Assembly: GCA_900552195.1 (NCBI GenBank)
Contig: URYO01000005.1
Span: forward strand, 1-17,647
Source: an uncultured Sutterella sp.
GTDB taxonomy: Bacteria > Pseudomonadota > Gammaproteobacteria > Burkholderiales > Burkholderiaceae_F
Reading direction: 5' to 3'
DNA: 17,647 nucleotides
The translations under genes and the position numbers were made by a program. Under the pieces are notes generated by a model, which did no database searches, was not told the DNA's origin, and saw only the letters and a list, made by a program, of their open reading frames with translations. Positions 7,076-14,216 of this stretch are shown here, one piece after another. Numbering within the stretch: the stretch's first letter is position 1; each line of letters begins with the position of its first letter.

Positions 7076-8947
7076 TTACTCTACTCTTTTGAGACGTTCT
7101 TCAATCTTATTCAAAATCGATTCTTCATCCATACCGCATTCTTGGTAAAGATGTAAGTTATCTCCCTGCTGGATGAAACGATCGGGGATCCCGATCTGAA
7201 GGACATCCGCAAGAAGACCTTTTGCGGCTAAAACTTCAAGGCACGCATCACCGGCGCCGCCGATGATGACATTTTCCTCCAGAGTCACTAAAAGATCATT
7301 ATTTTTTGCAGCTTCTTCGATCGCATCAGCGTCGACCGGCTTCACAAAACGCATGTCGTACACGGTGGCATCAATTTTTTCAGCAACCGCTTTTGCCTCC
7401 GCAAGCATGCTTCCGAAAGCCAGCATCGCAACTCTGGAACCCTTCGGCGCAGTTCCGGTGCGCACTCGGCGAGCCTTGCCGAGCGGAAGTTCATGCATTT
7501 CCTTCTCAACCGGTACGCCGGGTCCTTTGCCTCTCGGATAACGAACAATAGCCGGATGATCTAGCTTATAACCCGTGTAAAGCATCTGGCGGCATTCGTT
7601 CTCATCTGAGGGCGCCATGATGACAAGGTTCGGAATGCAGCGCAGGAACGAAAGATCAAAGGAACCGTGGTGCGTTGCACCGTCTGCCCCGACCAGACCG
7701 CCGCGGTCCAGGGGAAACAGAACCGGAAGATCCTGAATGGCCACGTCGTGAACGATTTGGTCAAAAGCTCTTTGAGAAAAAGTCGAATAGAAAGTGCAAA
7801 CGGGTTTCAGTCCCTCGGCAGCGAGGCCACCTGCAAATGTAGCAGCATGCTGCTCGGCAATCGCGACGTCAAAGAAGCGGCTCGGAAACTCTTTAGCAAA
7901 AGCGACTAAGCCTGAACCTTCCTTCATCGCAGGTGTAATTGCGATGACGCGGGGATCCTTACGCGCAATGTCCAGCAGCCAATCGCTGAAAACTTCCGTA
8001 TACGTCTTTGCATGCGGAGACGGAACAATACCTTTGCTTGAATCAAACGGCGAGATACCGTGATACTTGGTCGGATTGTCGACAGCCGGCGCATAACCGT
8101 GGCCCTTTTGCGTCACAACGTGAAGCACCAGCGGTCCGTTGAGCTGTTTCATGTTCTGAAGCACCGGAATCAGCACTTCGAGGTCATGTCCGTCAATCGG
8201 ACCGTGGTAGTTCATCCCGAATTCTTCAAACAGCGTGGAGTGCGGAGCAACCATGCCCTTGCTGTACTCTTCGGCCCGTTTGGTCAAATCGAAAAGTTTC
8301 GGAAACGGACGCACAATCGCTTTACCGATGTCTCGCGCCTGAGCGTAGAACTGTCCGCTCATCAGCTGTGTAAAGTGATTCTTTAAGGCTCCGACCGGAG
8401 GAGAAATGGAACAGTCATTATCATTGAGGATCACCAGCAGGCGAAGGTCCTTCATGTCGCCCGCGCAATTTAAGGCCTCAAACACCATACCTGCGGTCAT
8501 TGCACCGTCGCCGATCACTGCGATGTGACTCCGATCCTTCTTTCCTAAGGTCTTTGCCGCGACGGCCATACCTAAAATCGCAGAGATGGAAGTTGACGAG
8601 TGTCCTGTCCCGAAACAGTCATAGGGACTTTCCGAACGCTTCGGAAATCCCGACAGGCCTTTGTACTGGCGCAGTGTCGGCATTCGGTCCCGACGTCCTG
8701 TCAGGATCTTATGTGCATAAGCCTGATGGCCGACGTCCCAAACTAATCGATCTTCCGGCGTATCAAAAACATAATGAATGGCGATAGCCAGCTCGACGGT
8801 TCCCAAAGAAGACGAAAGGTGTCCGCCCGTCTTGGAAACGTTATCGATAATGAAAGTACGAAGTTCGTTTGCAAGCTGCTTTAACTCCGGCATCGACAAT
8901 TTTTTTAGGTCAGCCGGAGAATTAATAGTTTCGAGAATGGTACTCAT
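7076..8947 (-). CDS. dxs: 1-deoxy-D-xylulose-5-phosphate synthase
   Basis: The 623-residue thiamine diphosphate enzyme condenses pyruvate and glyceraldehyde 3-phosphate to DXP, the entry step of the MEP isoprenoid pathway, which also feeds thiamine and pyridoxal synthesis. Seen: His43 in [21 protein letters not shown] (69-80), the ThDP/Mg motif GDGAM (146-150) through NDND (175-178), [13 protein letters not shown] (243-255), and Glu365 in AIAEQHAAT, the cofactor-activating glutamate. [15 protein letters not shown] and the C-terminal [10 protein letters not shown] match the pyrimidine and transketolase C domains. Length is normal. It follows ispA by 13 nt, a classic proteobacterial pairing in one pathway. 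The site before its ATG is weak, so coupling to ispA is likely. Confidence 0.97.
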   Translation of the reverse strand: MSTILETINSPADLKKLSMPELKQLANELRTFIIDNVSKTGGHLSSSLGTVELAIAIHYVFDTPEDRLVWDVGHQAYAHKILTGRRDRMPTLRQYKGLSGFPKRSESPYDCFGTGHSSTSISAILGMAVAAKTLGKKDRSHIAVIGDGAMTAGMVFEALNCAGDMKDLRLLVILNDNDCSISPPVGALKNHFTQLMSGQFYAQARDIGKAIVRPFPKLFDLTKRAEEYSKGMVAPHSTLFEEFGMNYHGPIDGHDLEVLIPVLQNMKQLNGPLVLHVVTQKGHGYAPAVDNPTKYHGISPFDSSKGIVPSPHAKTYTEVFSDWLLDIARKDPRVIAITPAMKEGSGLVAFAKEFPSRFFDVAIAEQHAATFAGGLAAEGLKPVCTFYSTFSQRAFDQIVHDVAIQDLPVLFPLDRGGLVGADGATHHGSFDLSFLRCIPNLVIMAPSDENECRQMLYTGYKLDHPAIVRYPRGKGPGVPVEKEMHELPLGKARRVRTGTAPKGSRVAMLAFGSMLAEAKAVAEKIDATVYDMRFVKPVDADAIEEAAKNNDLLVTLEENVIIGGAGDACLEVLAAKGLLADVLQIGIPDRFIQQGDNLHLYQECGMDEESILNKIEERLKRVE

Positions 8948-8960
8948 CGCCGGTTACTTC

Positions 8961-9863
8961 TTAGTGTGTCCTTTTGATGATGAAATCAGCGATTTCGATT
9001 AAGCGCTCTTTGCCGCTCAGACCTTCGCTGAGCCCTTCAACGGCTTTGGCGGCAACTAAATATTGTTCTTCAGCAAGTTCTTTGGCTTTTTCCAGGCCAA
9101 GCAGGCTGACGTAAGTCGGTTTATCTCCTAAAGCATCCTTACCGGCTGTTTTACCAAGCTCAGCCGTATCGCCGACGACATCCAAAATGTCATCGACGAT
9201 TTGGAAAGCCAAACCGATAGCATTTCCATAAACCTCAAGCTGCGAAAGATCGTGCTGTGAAGGAGTCTTTTTTCCGGCAAACGCACCCAGAAGTATGGAG
9301 GCCTTAAGGAGCGCCCCCGTTTTCATCGAGTGCATTAGGCGCAGCTCTTCAATCGTCATCTTCTGATTGCCGACGACGCTCAGGTCAATCGCTTGCCCTC
9401 CGCACATGCCTCGCGTGGAAGATGCGTAGGCCAAAAGCTCGAGGAGCTTAATTCTCTGCTCAGCAGGCAGCTTCGTTCTGACTAAGAACAGAAAGGCTTC
9501 CGGCTGGAGTGCATCGCCTGCAAGCATGGCCACTGCTTCACCAAAAGCCGCATGAGTAGTGGGCTTACCGTGGCGCAGTATGTCGTTATCCATGCACGGC
9601 AGATCATCGTGAATCAAGGAATAAGAATGGACGCATTCAACAGCTAAGGCCGTAAGGTCCAGGTTTTCGGGATCGGCATCAAATATTTGTCCGACGGCAT
9701 AAACAAGCAGCGGACGCACGCGCTTACCGCCTCCGATGACGGAGTAGCGCATAGCCGAATGGAGTTTTTGGGGAATAAGAGCTTCCTGAGGAAGATTATT
9801 TTCAGCTGCTTTTTCAACCCTCTGCTGGCAAGCCTTTACCCAATCTTTAAAAGCAACAGTCAT
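8961..9863 (-). CDS. ispA: Farnesyl diphosphate synthase (short-chain prenyltransferase)
   Basis: This 300-residue all-helical cytosolic enzyme adds isopentenyl diphosphate to DMAPP and GPP to give farnesyl diphosphate, used for quinones and undecaprenyl phosphate. Seen: GGGKRVRP (44-51), the first aspartate-rich motif DDLPCMD (86-92) preceded by YSLIH, LRHGKPTTH (96-104), the lysine in MKTGALL (180-186), and the second motif DDILD (224-228). The residues before the first motif match E. coli IspA, which supports a C15 product. It starts 6 nt after the xseB stop and dxs follows 13 nt later, the common xseB-ispA-dxs order. There is no strong ribosome site, so translation is probably coupled to xseB. 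Confidence 0.95.
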   Translation of the reverse strand: MTVAFKDWVKACQQRVEKAAENNLPQEALIPQKLHSAMRYSVIGGGKRVRPLLVYAVGQIFDADPENLDLTALAVECVHSYSLIHDDLPCMDNDILRHGKPTTHAAFGEAVAMLAGDALQPEAFLFLVRTKLPAEQRIKLLELLAYASSTRGMCGGQAIDLSVVGNQKMTIEELRLMHSMKTGALLKASILLGAFAGKKTPSQHDLSQLEVYGNAIGLAFQIVDDILDVVGDTAELGKTAGKDALGDKPTYVSLLGLEKAKELAEEQYLVAAKAVEGLSEGLSGKERLIEIADFIIKRTH

Positions 9864-9869
9864 AACTTC

Positions 9870-10160
9870 TTAGAAAGGGATATCGTCGTCATTTCGACGG
9901 GAACGGCGGCTTACCGGGGTTTCTTCAGGTTCGTCATCATCCTGCTGATTGCCGAACTTTTGATCCAGTTCACGTACTCTGTCTTCTGCGCGCTTTAACA
10001 AGTCATTGCAGTGTTTGCGCAGTTCAGAGCCGCGGGCATAAGCTTCAACAGATTCTTCCAGAGGCAGACCGCCTTGAGACAGGCGCTGCGACAAGGCTTC
10101 CAGTTCCTTAAGAGCTTCTTCAAAAGACAGAGAAGAAATTTCAGGGGCCTTTTCTCCCAT
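9870..10160 (-). CDS. xseB: Exodeoxyribonuclease VII small subunit with an SSB-like C-terminal tip
   Basis: The 96-residue protein is the small subunit of exonuclease VII, which with XseA degrades single-stranded DNA in repair. Seen: the family core LSFEEALKELEALSQRL (11-27), LPLEESVEAYARG (32-44), and LRKHCNDLLKRAEDRVREL (47-65), the expected helical hairpin. The core is normal in length. Beyond it lies an acidic and then Arg-rich linker (71-90) and the last six residues are DDDIPF (91-96), the same as the tip of single-stranded DNA binding protein that docks repair enzymes. I do not know how common this is among XseB proteins. AAGG at 10171-10174 lies 10 nt before the ATG. It is the first gene of the operon. 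Confidence 0.93.
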   Translation of the reverse strand: MGEKAPEISSLSFEEALKELEALSQRLSQGGLPLEESVEAYARGSELRKHCNDLLKRAEDRVRELDQKFGNQQDDDEPEETPVSRRSRRNDDDIPF

Positions 10161-10189
10161 TTCCGATAATCCTTATATTTGTTTGTATC

Positions 10190-10207
10190 ATGAGCATTTT
10201 CGCTCAT
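10190..10207. repeat. Inverted repeat in the xseB leader
   Basis: ATGAGC (10190-10195) and GCTCAT (10202-10207) are perfect arms with a 6-nt loop. It lies about 30 nt before the xseB start, next to a possible -10. It could be an operator or a leader hairpin. There is no T tract, so it is not a terminator. Confidence 0.3.
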
Positions 10208-10236
10208 TTAGACGTTAGCGAACAACTTTTTGACAA
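10207..10236 (-). promoter_or_regulatory. Weak candidate promoter for xseB-ispA-dxs-murB
   Basis: On the minus strand, TTGTCA (10236-10231) and TCTAAA (10212-10207) are separated by 18 nt. The -35 is good and the -10 is poor (4 of 6). The call leans on the need for a promoter in this 258-bp divergent gap. Confidence 0.25.
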
Positions 10237-10350
10237 TCCTACAGGCATATCTCGGTATTTAAGCCCTTTTCACTCAAGCTGAGGCGTCAAACATGAGATT
10301 TTGAGCCTATTTGCACAAAAATCGTTCAAGCGCTCAAGTGTACTCATTCA

Positions 10351-10379
10351 TTGCCGCCTTACCTTCAAATATTTGTAAT
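10351..10379 (+). promoter_or_regulatory. Candidate sigma-70 promoter of the sulfurtransferase gene
   Basis: TTGCCG (10351-10356) and TGTAAT (10374-10379) have the ideal 17-nt spacer and match 4 of 6 and 5 of 6 consensus positions. It lies 39 nt before the ATG in the divergent gap with xseB. The rest of this 258-bp gap holds no gene that I can support. Confidence 0.45.
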
Positions 10380-10418
10380 GAAGCCTAAAATCGAGGAATC
10401 GTTTAACAGAGGTGTTTC

Positions 10419-11288
10419 ATGATTTTCACAACTTTAATTGAGCCTCGTGAGCTGCATGCTTTCATGCTGAATCAAAAAGTCAGCGGAAACCGTAACATCA
10501 TCATTCTTGACTGCTCCTGCAGCATTCCCGATCCGGAGCTCGGTATCAAGCTTTACGCCAAGGAGCACATTCCGGGCGCTGTACTCGTAGACTTTGACCG
10601 CTATGTCACCGGAAAAGTAGCGCAGGGAACCGGACGCCATCCGATGCCGGGCAGAGAAACATTCCGCCAATCCATGGAATATTTCGGCATCCGTCCCGAT
10701 CGTCAGGTTGTTCTTTATGATCAGGGCGGCCTCGGCTTTGCAACACGCTTTTGGTATGAGCTCCGCTGGCTGGGCCTGGAAAATGTCTGCGTCCTAGACG
10801 GTGGCTTTACCGCTTGGAAGGAAGAAAAACTTCCCGTGACAGACAAGCCGACCGAACCGTTAGAAGACGGAAAGATCCCTGAGCTTGCGCCGCTTGAAGT
10901 ACCGGTTCCGATGAAAACCGTTCAGGACAATCTGAAGACGAAAGAATTCTTAGAAGTGGACGCACGCCCTGCCCTTCGCTTCCAAGGCATCGGCGAAACG
11001 ATTGACCACAAAGCCGGCCACATCCCCGGCGCTGTCAATCGTCCGGGTTCCGAGAACTTCCTTCTCGACGGAAGATTCAAACCTGCGCCTGTTCTGCGTG
11101 AAGAATTCCTGAAACTTCTGGACGGCCGTACACCGGACAAGGTCATCAATTCCTGCGGATCCGGCGTCAACGCTTCCGCGAACCTCTTTGCAATGGATTT
11201 AAGCGGTCTTTACGGATCGAAACTTTATGTCGGCTCGTGGAGTCAGTGGATTGACGATGACGCTAATCCTGTAGCAACCGGAAAGTAA
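10419..11288 (+). CDS. sseA: Two-domain sulfurtransferase (3-mercaptopyruvate or thiosulfate sulfurtransferase)
   Basis: The 289-residue cytosolic protein has two rhodanese domains, the layout of enzymes that move sulfane sulfur from 3-mercaptopyruvate or thiosulfate to a thiol acceptor or cyanide. The N-terminal domain (about 6-140) has HIPGAVLVDFD (50-60) and Asp101 in YDQGG where a catalytic Cys would sit, so it is the inactive half. The C-terminal domain (about 165-285) has VDARPALRF (180-188), GHIPGAVNRPG (200-210), and catalytic Cys246 in SCGSGVNAS. CGSG resembles mercaptopyruvate sulfurtransferases (CGSGVTA) more than rhodanese (CRKGVTA), but the usual Thr-Ala is Asn-Ala here. AGAGGTG precedes the ATG by 4 nt. 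It is a single-gene unit. The symbol is by closest type and the donor is not proven. Confidence 0.85.
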   Translation: MIFTTLIEPRELHAFMLNQKVSGNRNIIILDCSCSIPDPELGIKLYAKEHIPGAVLVDFDRYVTGKVAQGTGRHPMPGRETFRQSMEYFGIRPDRQVVLYDQGGLGFATRFWYELRWLGLENVCVLDGGFTAWKEEKLPVTDKPTEPLEDGKIPELAPLEVPVPMKTVQDNLKTKEFLEVDARPALRFQGIGETIDHKAGHIPGAVNRPGSENFLLDGRFKPAPVLREEFLKLLDGRTPDKVINSCGSGVNASANLFAMDLSGLYGSKLYVGSWSQWIDDDANPVATGK

Positions 11289-11301
11289 TCGCCTAGCAAG
11301 C

Positions 11302-11345
11302 AAAGCCACTCCGGATCAAAGGTAATGTTCAAGAGCGGCTTTTTT
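11302..11345 (+). terminator. Rho-independent terminator of the sulfurtransferase gene
   Basis: AAAGCCACTC (11302-11311) and GAGCGGCTTT (11333-11342) pair with a single mismatch, with six T at 11340-11345. The 21-nt loop is long. It lies in the convergent gap before the ZIP gene. On the other strand the tail is not T-rich, so it should work mainly in the plus direction. Confidence 0.75.
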
Positions 11346-11366
11346 GCGTTTGATGACTGCTTCAGA

Positions 11367-12152
11367 TCAGTGCTCGTGCAGACCTCCGGTCGCCAAAACA
11401 GCCATGGCCACACCGATCAAAATAAAGAATAACTGTACGTAAAAACGTTCCGGTTTTTCCTGGTGCGCAATTTCCGGCATCAGGTCAGACAGTGCAATAT
11501 AAATAAAGCTAGCAGCAGCAATGGCAAAAGCGTACGGAACCATCCATTCAACTCGGTCTAAGAGAAAGTAGCCTGCAATACCGCCGAGCATGGAAGTCAG
11601 GCCGGAAATAACATTCCAAAGAAGCGCCTTCGAGCGCTCAAATCCGGAATGGAGCAAAACCATAAAGTCGCCCACTTCCTGGGGGATCTCATGAGCCAAA
11701 ATTGCGAGCGCCGTTACCCAGCCGAGGCCTGAACTCACCATGAATGCGCTGGCAATCAAAATGCCGTCCGTAAAGTTATGGAACGCATCACCGATCAAGA
11801 TGGCGTTGCCGGCGCCGGAACTTCTCTTTTGGCTTCCCTTGATGTATTCAGAAATGGTGTGTTCCGGAGGATTTACATGACTGTGATGCTGATGACTTAA
11901 GGCAAATTCAAGGCAGAACAGAAATAACACGCTCACAAGCAGCGTCCAGCCCACCGAGGCTGCATTCTCATGAATTTCAAATGCCTCGGGAAGTAAATGG
12001 GTAAAAGCCACTGTCAATAACAAACCGGCCGAGATACAGAGCATCTTGCTCATATATCGATCAAGAAACTTAAAGCTGATCAGTCCAGCTAAAACAATGG
12101 ACAGAACCGACGATAAAAGAGTCGCCGCAAGAATTTGCAAAAGAGTCGTCAT
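11367..12152 (-). CDS. ZIP family divalent metal transporter
   Basis: This 261-residue inner-membrane protein should import zinc or another divalent metal. Several hydrophobic segments are visible at about 4-27, 36-54, 67-85, 117-140, 145-166, 176-198, 204-225 and 237-256, the eight expected of ZIP. The metal-binding pair is clear: HNFTDG (125-130) in TM4 and HEIPQE followed by VGDF (154-163) in TM5. The loop between TM3 and TM4 has a His cluster (HQHHSH, 87-92), as in ZIP metal-sensing loops. AAGGA precedes the ATG by 6 nt. It follows the epimerase-like gene by about 62 nt and may share its transcript. No metal-responsive operator was recognised, so zinc specificity is from the family only. 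Confidence 0.92.
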   Translation of the reverse strand: MTTLLQILAATLLSSVLSIVLAGLISFKFLDRYMSKMLCISAGLLLTVAFTHLLPEAFEIHENAASVGWTLLVSVLFLFCLEFALSHQHHSHVNPPEHTISEYIKGSQKRSSGAGNAILIGDAFHNFTDGILIASAFMVSSGLGWVTALAILAHEIPQEVGDFMVLLHSGFERSKALLWNVISGLTSMLGGIAGYFLLDRVEWMVPYAFAIAAASFIYIALSDLMPEIAHQEKPERFYVQLFFILIGVAMAVLATGGLHEH

Positions 12153-12214
12153 CTCATTCCTTCTTCGAGACGATTAATCTAAAACAATCGGAGAAACAAA
12201 TTCAAAAATGACGG

Positions 12215-13198
12215 TTATTTCGAGCTCGTGTGAGAACCGAGGTAGAAATTCTCGTCCCAAGAGCGTCGGAAGGACTGTTCAACCGAAAGCGGAGGAGTCC
12301 AGCCGAGAACCAGCTGAGCTTTATGAATGTCGGCTACTTGGCTCTGGAAGAAGAACTCTTCCCAAGCCTGACGTCCGATGTAACTGTTAAACAGTCGGAC
12401 AAGGATCGGCGGAAATGGCCACAGCAGACACGGCCGATGGTGCGTTCTAGCCAGCAGTTTAAAAATATTGAGTGTCGAAAGATCCTCCCCGTCACTAACT
12501 AAGAAAGTTTCGTTGGCAGCATCCGGGTGCGTCGCGCAGCAAATCAGGAAGTCGACGAGGTTATCGATGCCGACTAAAGAACGGTGATTTCTCTTGCAGG
12601 ATCTCAGCGGAAGCGGCAGACAGTAATCCACCATGATCTTGACCTCGCCGAAAAGATTCTGACAATCCGGCCCGTAAATGAGCGGAGGACGGACGATCAC
12701 AATTTCCATGCCTGTCTCTTCGCCGACGCGAATCAGTTCTTTTTCTGCTTCCAGGAGCGCTTTGCCGATCGGAGACTTCGGCCGAGGCAAAGAGTCAGCA
12801 TAGAAACGTTTCCCGGCCGGGGTCTCGGGACCGTTCACCTGCAGAGAACTTAGGAAAATGAAACGGCTGATGCCGGCGCGGTGCGCTTCGCGCGCCATGT
12901 GAACCGTCCCTAAGACATTAATTCTGTGCAGCGCAGCTTCGTCGAGCCAGCCCTCGTGACCGCGCATCGAACCGCGGGAAGCGCAATGGATCAGGACGTC
13001 GCAGCCTTTAAAGGCTTCAACGTAGTCCAGACTTTCTTCCAGGCTTCCGAGCCGAACCGTCTCAAAGGACTTGGAATTAAGAATCGAACCTCTGCGGGCA
13101 GCTGCCCGCACGGTAAATTCTTTTTTCCGATTCAACAAAGCCAGCACCAAGGCGTTTCCGATATAGCCGTTGGAGCCGGTCACCAAAATCTTTTTCAT
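12215..13198 (-). CDS. Extended SDR (NAD-dependent epimerase/dehydratase-like) with a degenerate active site
   Basis: A 327-residue cytosolic protein with an N-terminal Rossmann fold: VTGSNGYIG (6-14) is the NAD(P)-binding glycine motif, and CDVLIHCAS (66-74) and FIFLSSLQVNG (113-123) match strands of extended SDRs acting on nucleotide sugars or similar substrates. RPPLIYGP (170-177) and FLVSDGEDLS near 240 are also family-like. The catalytic Tyr-x-x-x-Lys, normally in a P-Y-G-x-S-K context, reads P-I-G-K-A-L here (143-148), so Tyr is Ile144 and Lys is Leu148. Ser117/Ser118 remain. It may be a redox-inactive binding protein or use another mechanism. No strong ribosome site precedes the ATG, but the Rossmann motif starts at once, which fixes the start. 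Substrate unknown. Confidence 0.85.
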   Translation of the reverse strand: MKKILVTGSNGYIGNALVLALLNRKKEFTVRAAARRGSILNSKSFETVRLGSLEESLDYVEAFKGCDVLIHCASRGSMRGHEGWLDEAALHRINVLGTVHMAREAHRAGISRFIFLSSLQVNGPETPAGKRFYADSLPRPKSPIGKALLEAEKELIRVGEETGMEIVIVRPPLIYGPDCQNLFGEVKIMVDYCLPLPLRSCKRNHRSLVGIDNLVDFLICCATHPDAANETFLVSDGEDLSTLNIFKLLARTHHRPCLLWPFPPILVRLFNSYIGRQAWEEFFFQSQVADIHKAQLVLGWTPPLSVEQSFRRSWDENFYLGSHTSSK

Positions 13199-13320
13199 AT
13201 AAATTTAACGCTGCACAACTTCTTTAGTGTAATTCCTTCTTGGCCATTGGTATTAATGATTTTGTCGATTAGCGGCCGAATTCATAACATCAATGTTTTT
13301 TTTGAGATGTCAGAGACTTC

Positions 13321-13354
13321 CAGTCTTACTTTTGGATGATTAGACTGTTATATT
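13321..13354 (+). promoter_or_regulatory. Inverted repeat next to a possible -10 of the nitroreductase gene
   Basis: CAGTCTTA (13321-13328) and TTAGACTG (13340-13347) are inverted arms with 7 of 8 pairs and an 11-nt spacer. TATATT at 13349-13354 could be a -10 element but no good -35 is present. This geometry is seen in operators for activators or repressors. The rest of the 200-bp divergent gap (13199-13398) shows no gene. Confidence 0.35.
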
Positions 13355-13398
13355 TCCTTGGATTATTCTCAAACTAAAGATTTTTAAAGGACGCGATA

Positions 13399-14055
13399 AT
13401 GGATTTCGTAAAGCTTTCCGAACAGCGTTTTACCGCTAAAAAATTCGATGTCAACAAAAAGATTCCTCGTGATGACGTCGAAAAATTAAAGACAATTCTT
13501 CAGCTCTCTCCTTCTTCCGTCAACAGCCAGCCTTGGGTCTTCCTTTGGGGCACAAGCGACAATTCCAAGAAACGCGTTCGTCCGGCAATTGCCGACTTCA
13601 ACTGGAACCGCATCGACACTTGCTCCGACTTTATCGTGATCGCCGTCAGAAAGGGTTTGGACGACAAATTCCAGCACACCCTTCTCGACCAGGAAATCAA
13701 AGACGGCCGCATTGCCAACGAAGAAATTGCCAAAGAATGCTTCGAATCCAGAAAATTCTTTATTGATCTGCGTGAACGTACCGGCCAAACTCTCAACTGG
13801 GAAACTAAGCAGGCCTATATCGCAATGACAGCATTGCTTTACGGCGCCGCCTCCCTCGGCATTGATTCCACACCGATCGAAGGTTTCGATGAAGACAAGA
13901 TGGATAAACTCCTGAATCTTGATAACTACGGTGTGCATTCCGTCCTCGTCGTGACCTTGGGCTACGACGCCGAAGACGACCACAACCGTACTCGTCCGAA
14001 GTCTCGTCTGGAACAGAGCAAGATCTTCTTCGATCTGGATAAGTTCCCAGGCTAA
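13399..14055 (+). CDS. nfsB: Oxygen-insensitive NAD(P)H nitroreductase / dihydropteridine reductase-type flavoprotein
   Basis: The 218-residue cytosolic FMN protein closely follows E. coli NfsB. Such enzymes reduce nitroaromatics, quinones and flavins with NAD(P)H by a two-electron ping-pong route. Seen: FMN-contacting Arg10, Thr12 and Lys14 in QRFTAKKFD (9-17), LQLSPSSVNSQPW (34-46), RKFF (118-121), GAASLGIDSTPIEGFD (149-164) and the C-terminal PKSRL (200-204), whose Lys and Arg bind the FMN phosphate. Length matches NfsB (217). AAAGGA is 7 nt before the ATG. It is a single-gene unit with its own terminator. The physiological substrate cannot be told from sequence. Confidence 0.92.
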   Translation: MDFVKLSEQRFTAKKFDVNKKIPRDDVEKLKTILQLSPSSVNSQPWVFLWGTSDNSKKRVRPAIADFNWNRIDTCSDFIVIAVRKGLDDKFQHTLLDQEIKDGRIANEEIAKECFESRKFFIDLRERTGQTLNWETKQAYIAMTALLYGAASLGIDSTPIEGFDEDKMDKLLNLDNYGVHSVLVVTLGYDAEDDHNRTRPKSRLEQSKIFFDLDKFPG

Positions 14056-14075
14056 TATATAGATCAACCGCATGC

Positions 14076-14102
14076 AGCCGCCTTTCGAGGCGGCTTTGTT
14101 TT
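14076..14102 (+). terminator. Rho-independent terminator of nfsB
   Basis: AGCCGCCT (14076-14083) and AGGCGGCT (14088-14095) pair perfectly around a TTCG tetraloop, a very stable stem. A T-rich tail follows to 14102, broken by one G. It lies 20 nt after the nfsB stop. Confidence 0.88.
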
Positions 14103-14127
14103 GTCCGGAACTGCGGTTCTCGGACAA
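14101..14127. promoter_or_regulatory. Long dyad upstream of the two-component operon
   Basis: TTGTCCG (14101-14107) plus GAAC, and GTTC plus CGGACAA (14121-14127), form an inverted repeat of 11 pairs with a single extra T at 14120 and a 4-nt centre. It is not followed by a T run, so it is not a simple terminator. It lies about 90 nt before the kinase start, upstream of a possible -10 (GATAAT, 14183-14188) that has no good -35. This suits an activator site, perhaps for the encoded regulator (inference). Confidence 0.45.
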
Positions 14128-14207
14128 TTGAGATACGCCGTCATGCTCGTTTTCTCGACTTTCTTTGAACGCGAGCCTTTTAGATAATAAGTTCACCACT
14201 TTCACCC

Positions 14208-14212
14208 AAGGA
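14208..14212 (+). promoter_or_regulatory. Ribosome binding site that decides the sensor kinase start
   Basis: AAGGA lies 4 nt before the ATG at 14217. An in-frame TTG at 14214 is only 1 nt away from it, too close to be used. ATG is therefore preferred. Confidence 0.65.
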
Positions 14213-14216
14213 TTTG

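Noticed and set aside
13486..14205. A 239-codon minus-strand open frame opposite nfsB
   Set aside because: It lies antisense to a strongly matching NfsB and across its terminator; no family resemblance was seen.
14214..14216. TTG as the start of the sensor kinase
   Set aside because: It is 1 nt from AAGGA, while the next codon is ATG at a workable distance.
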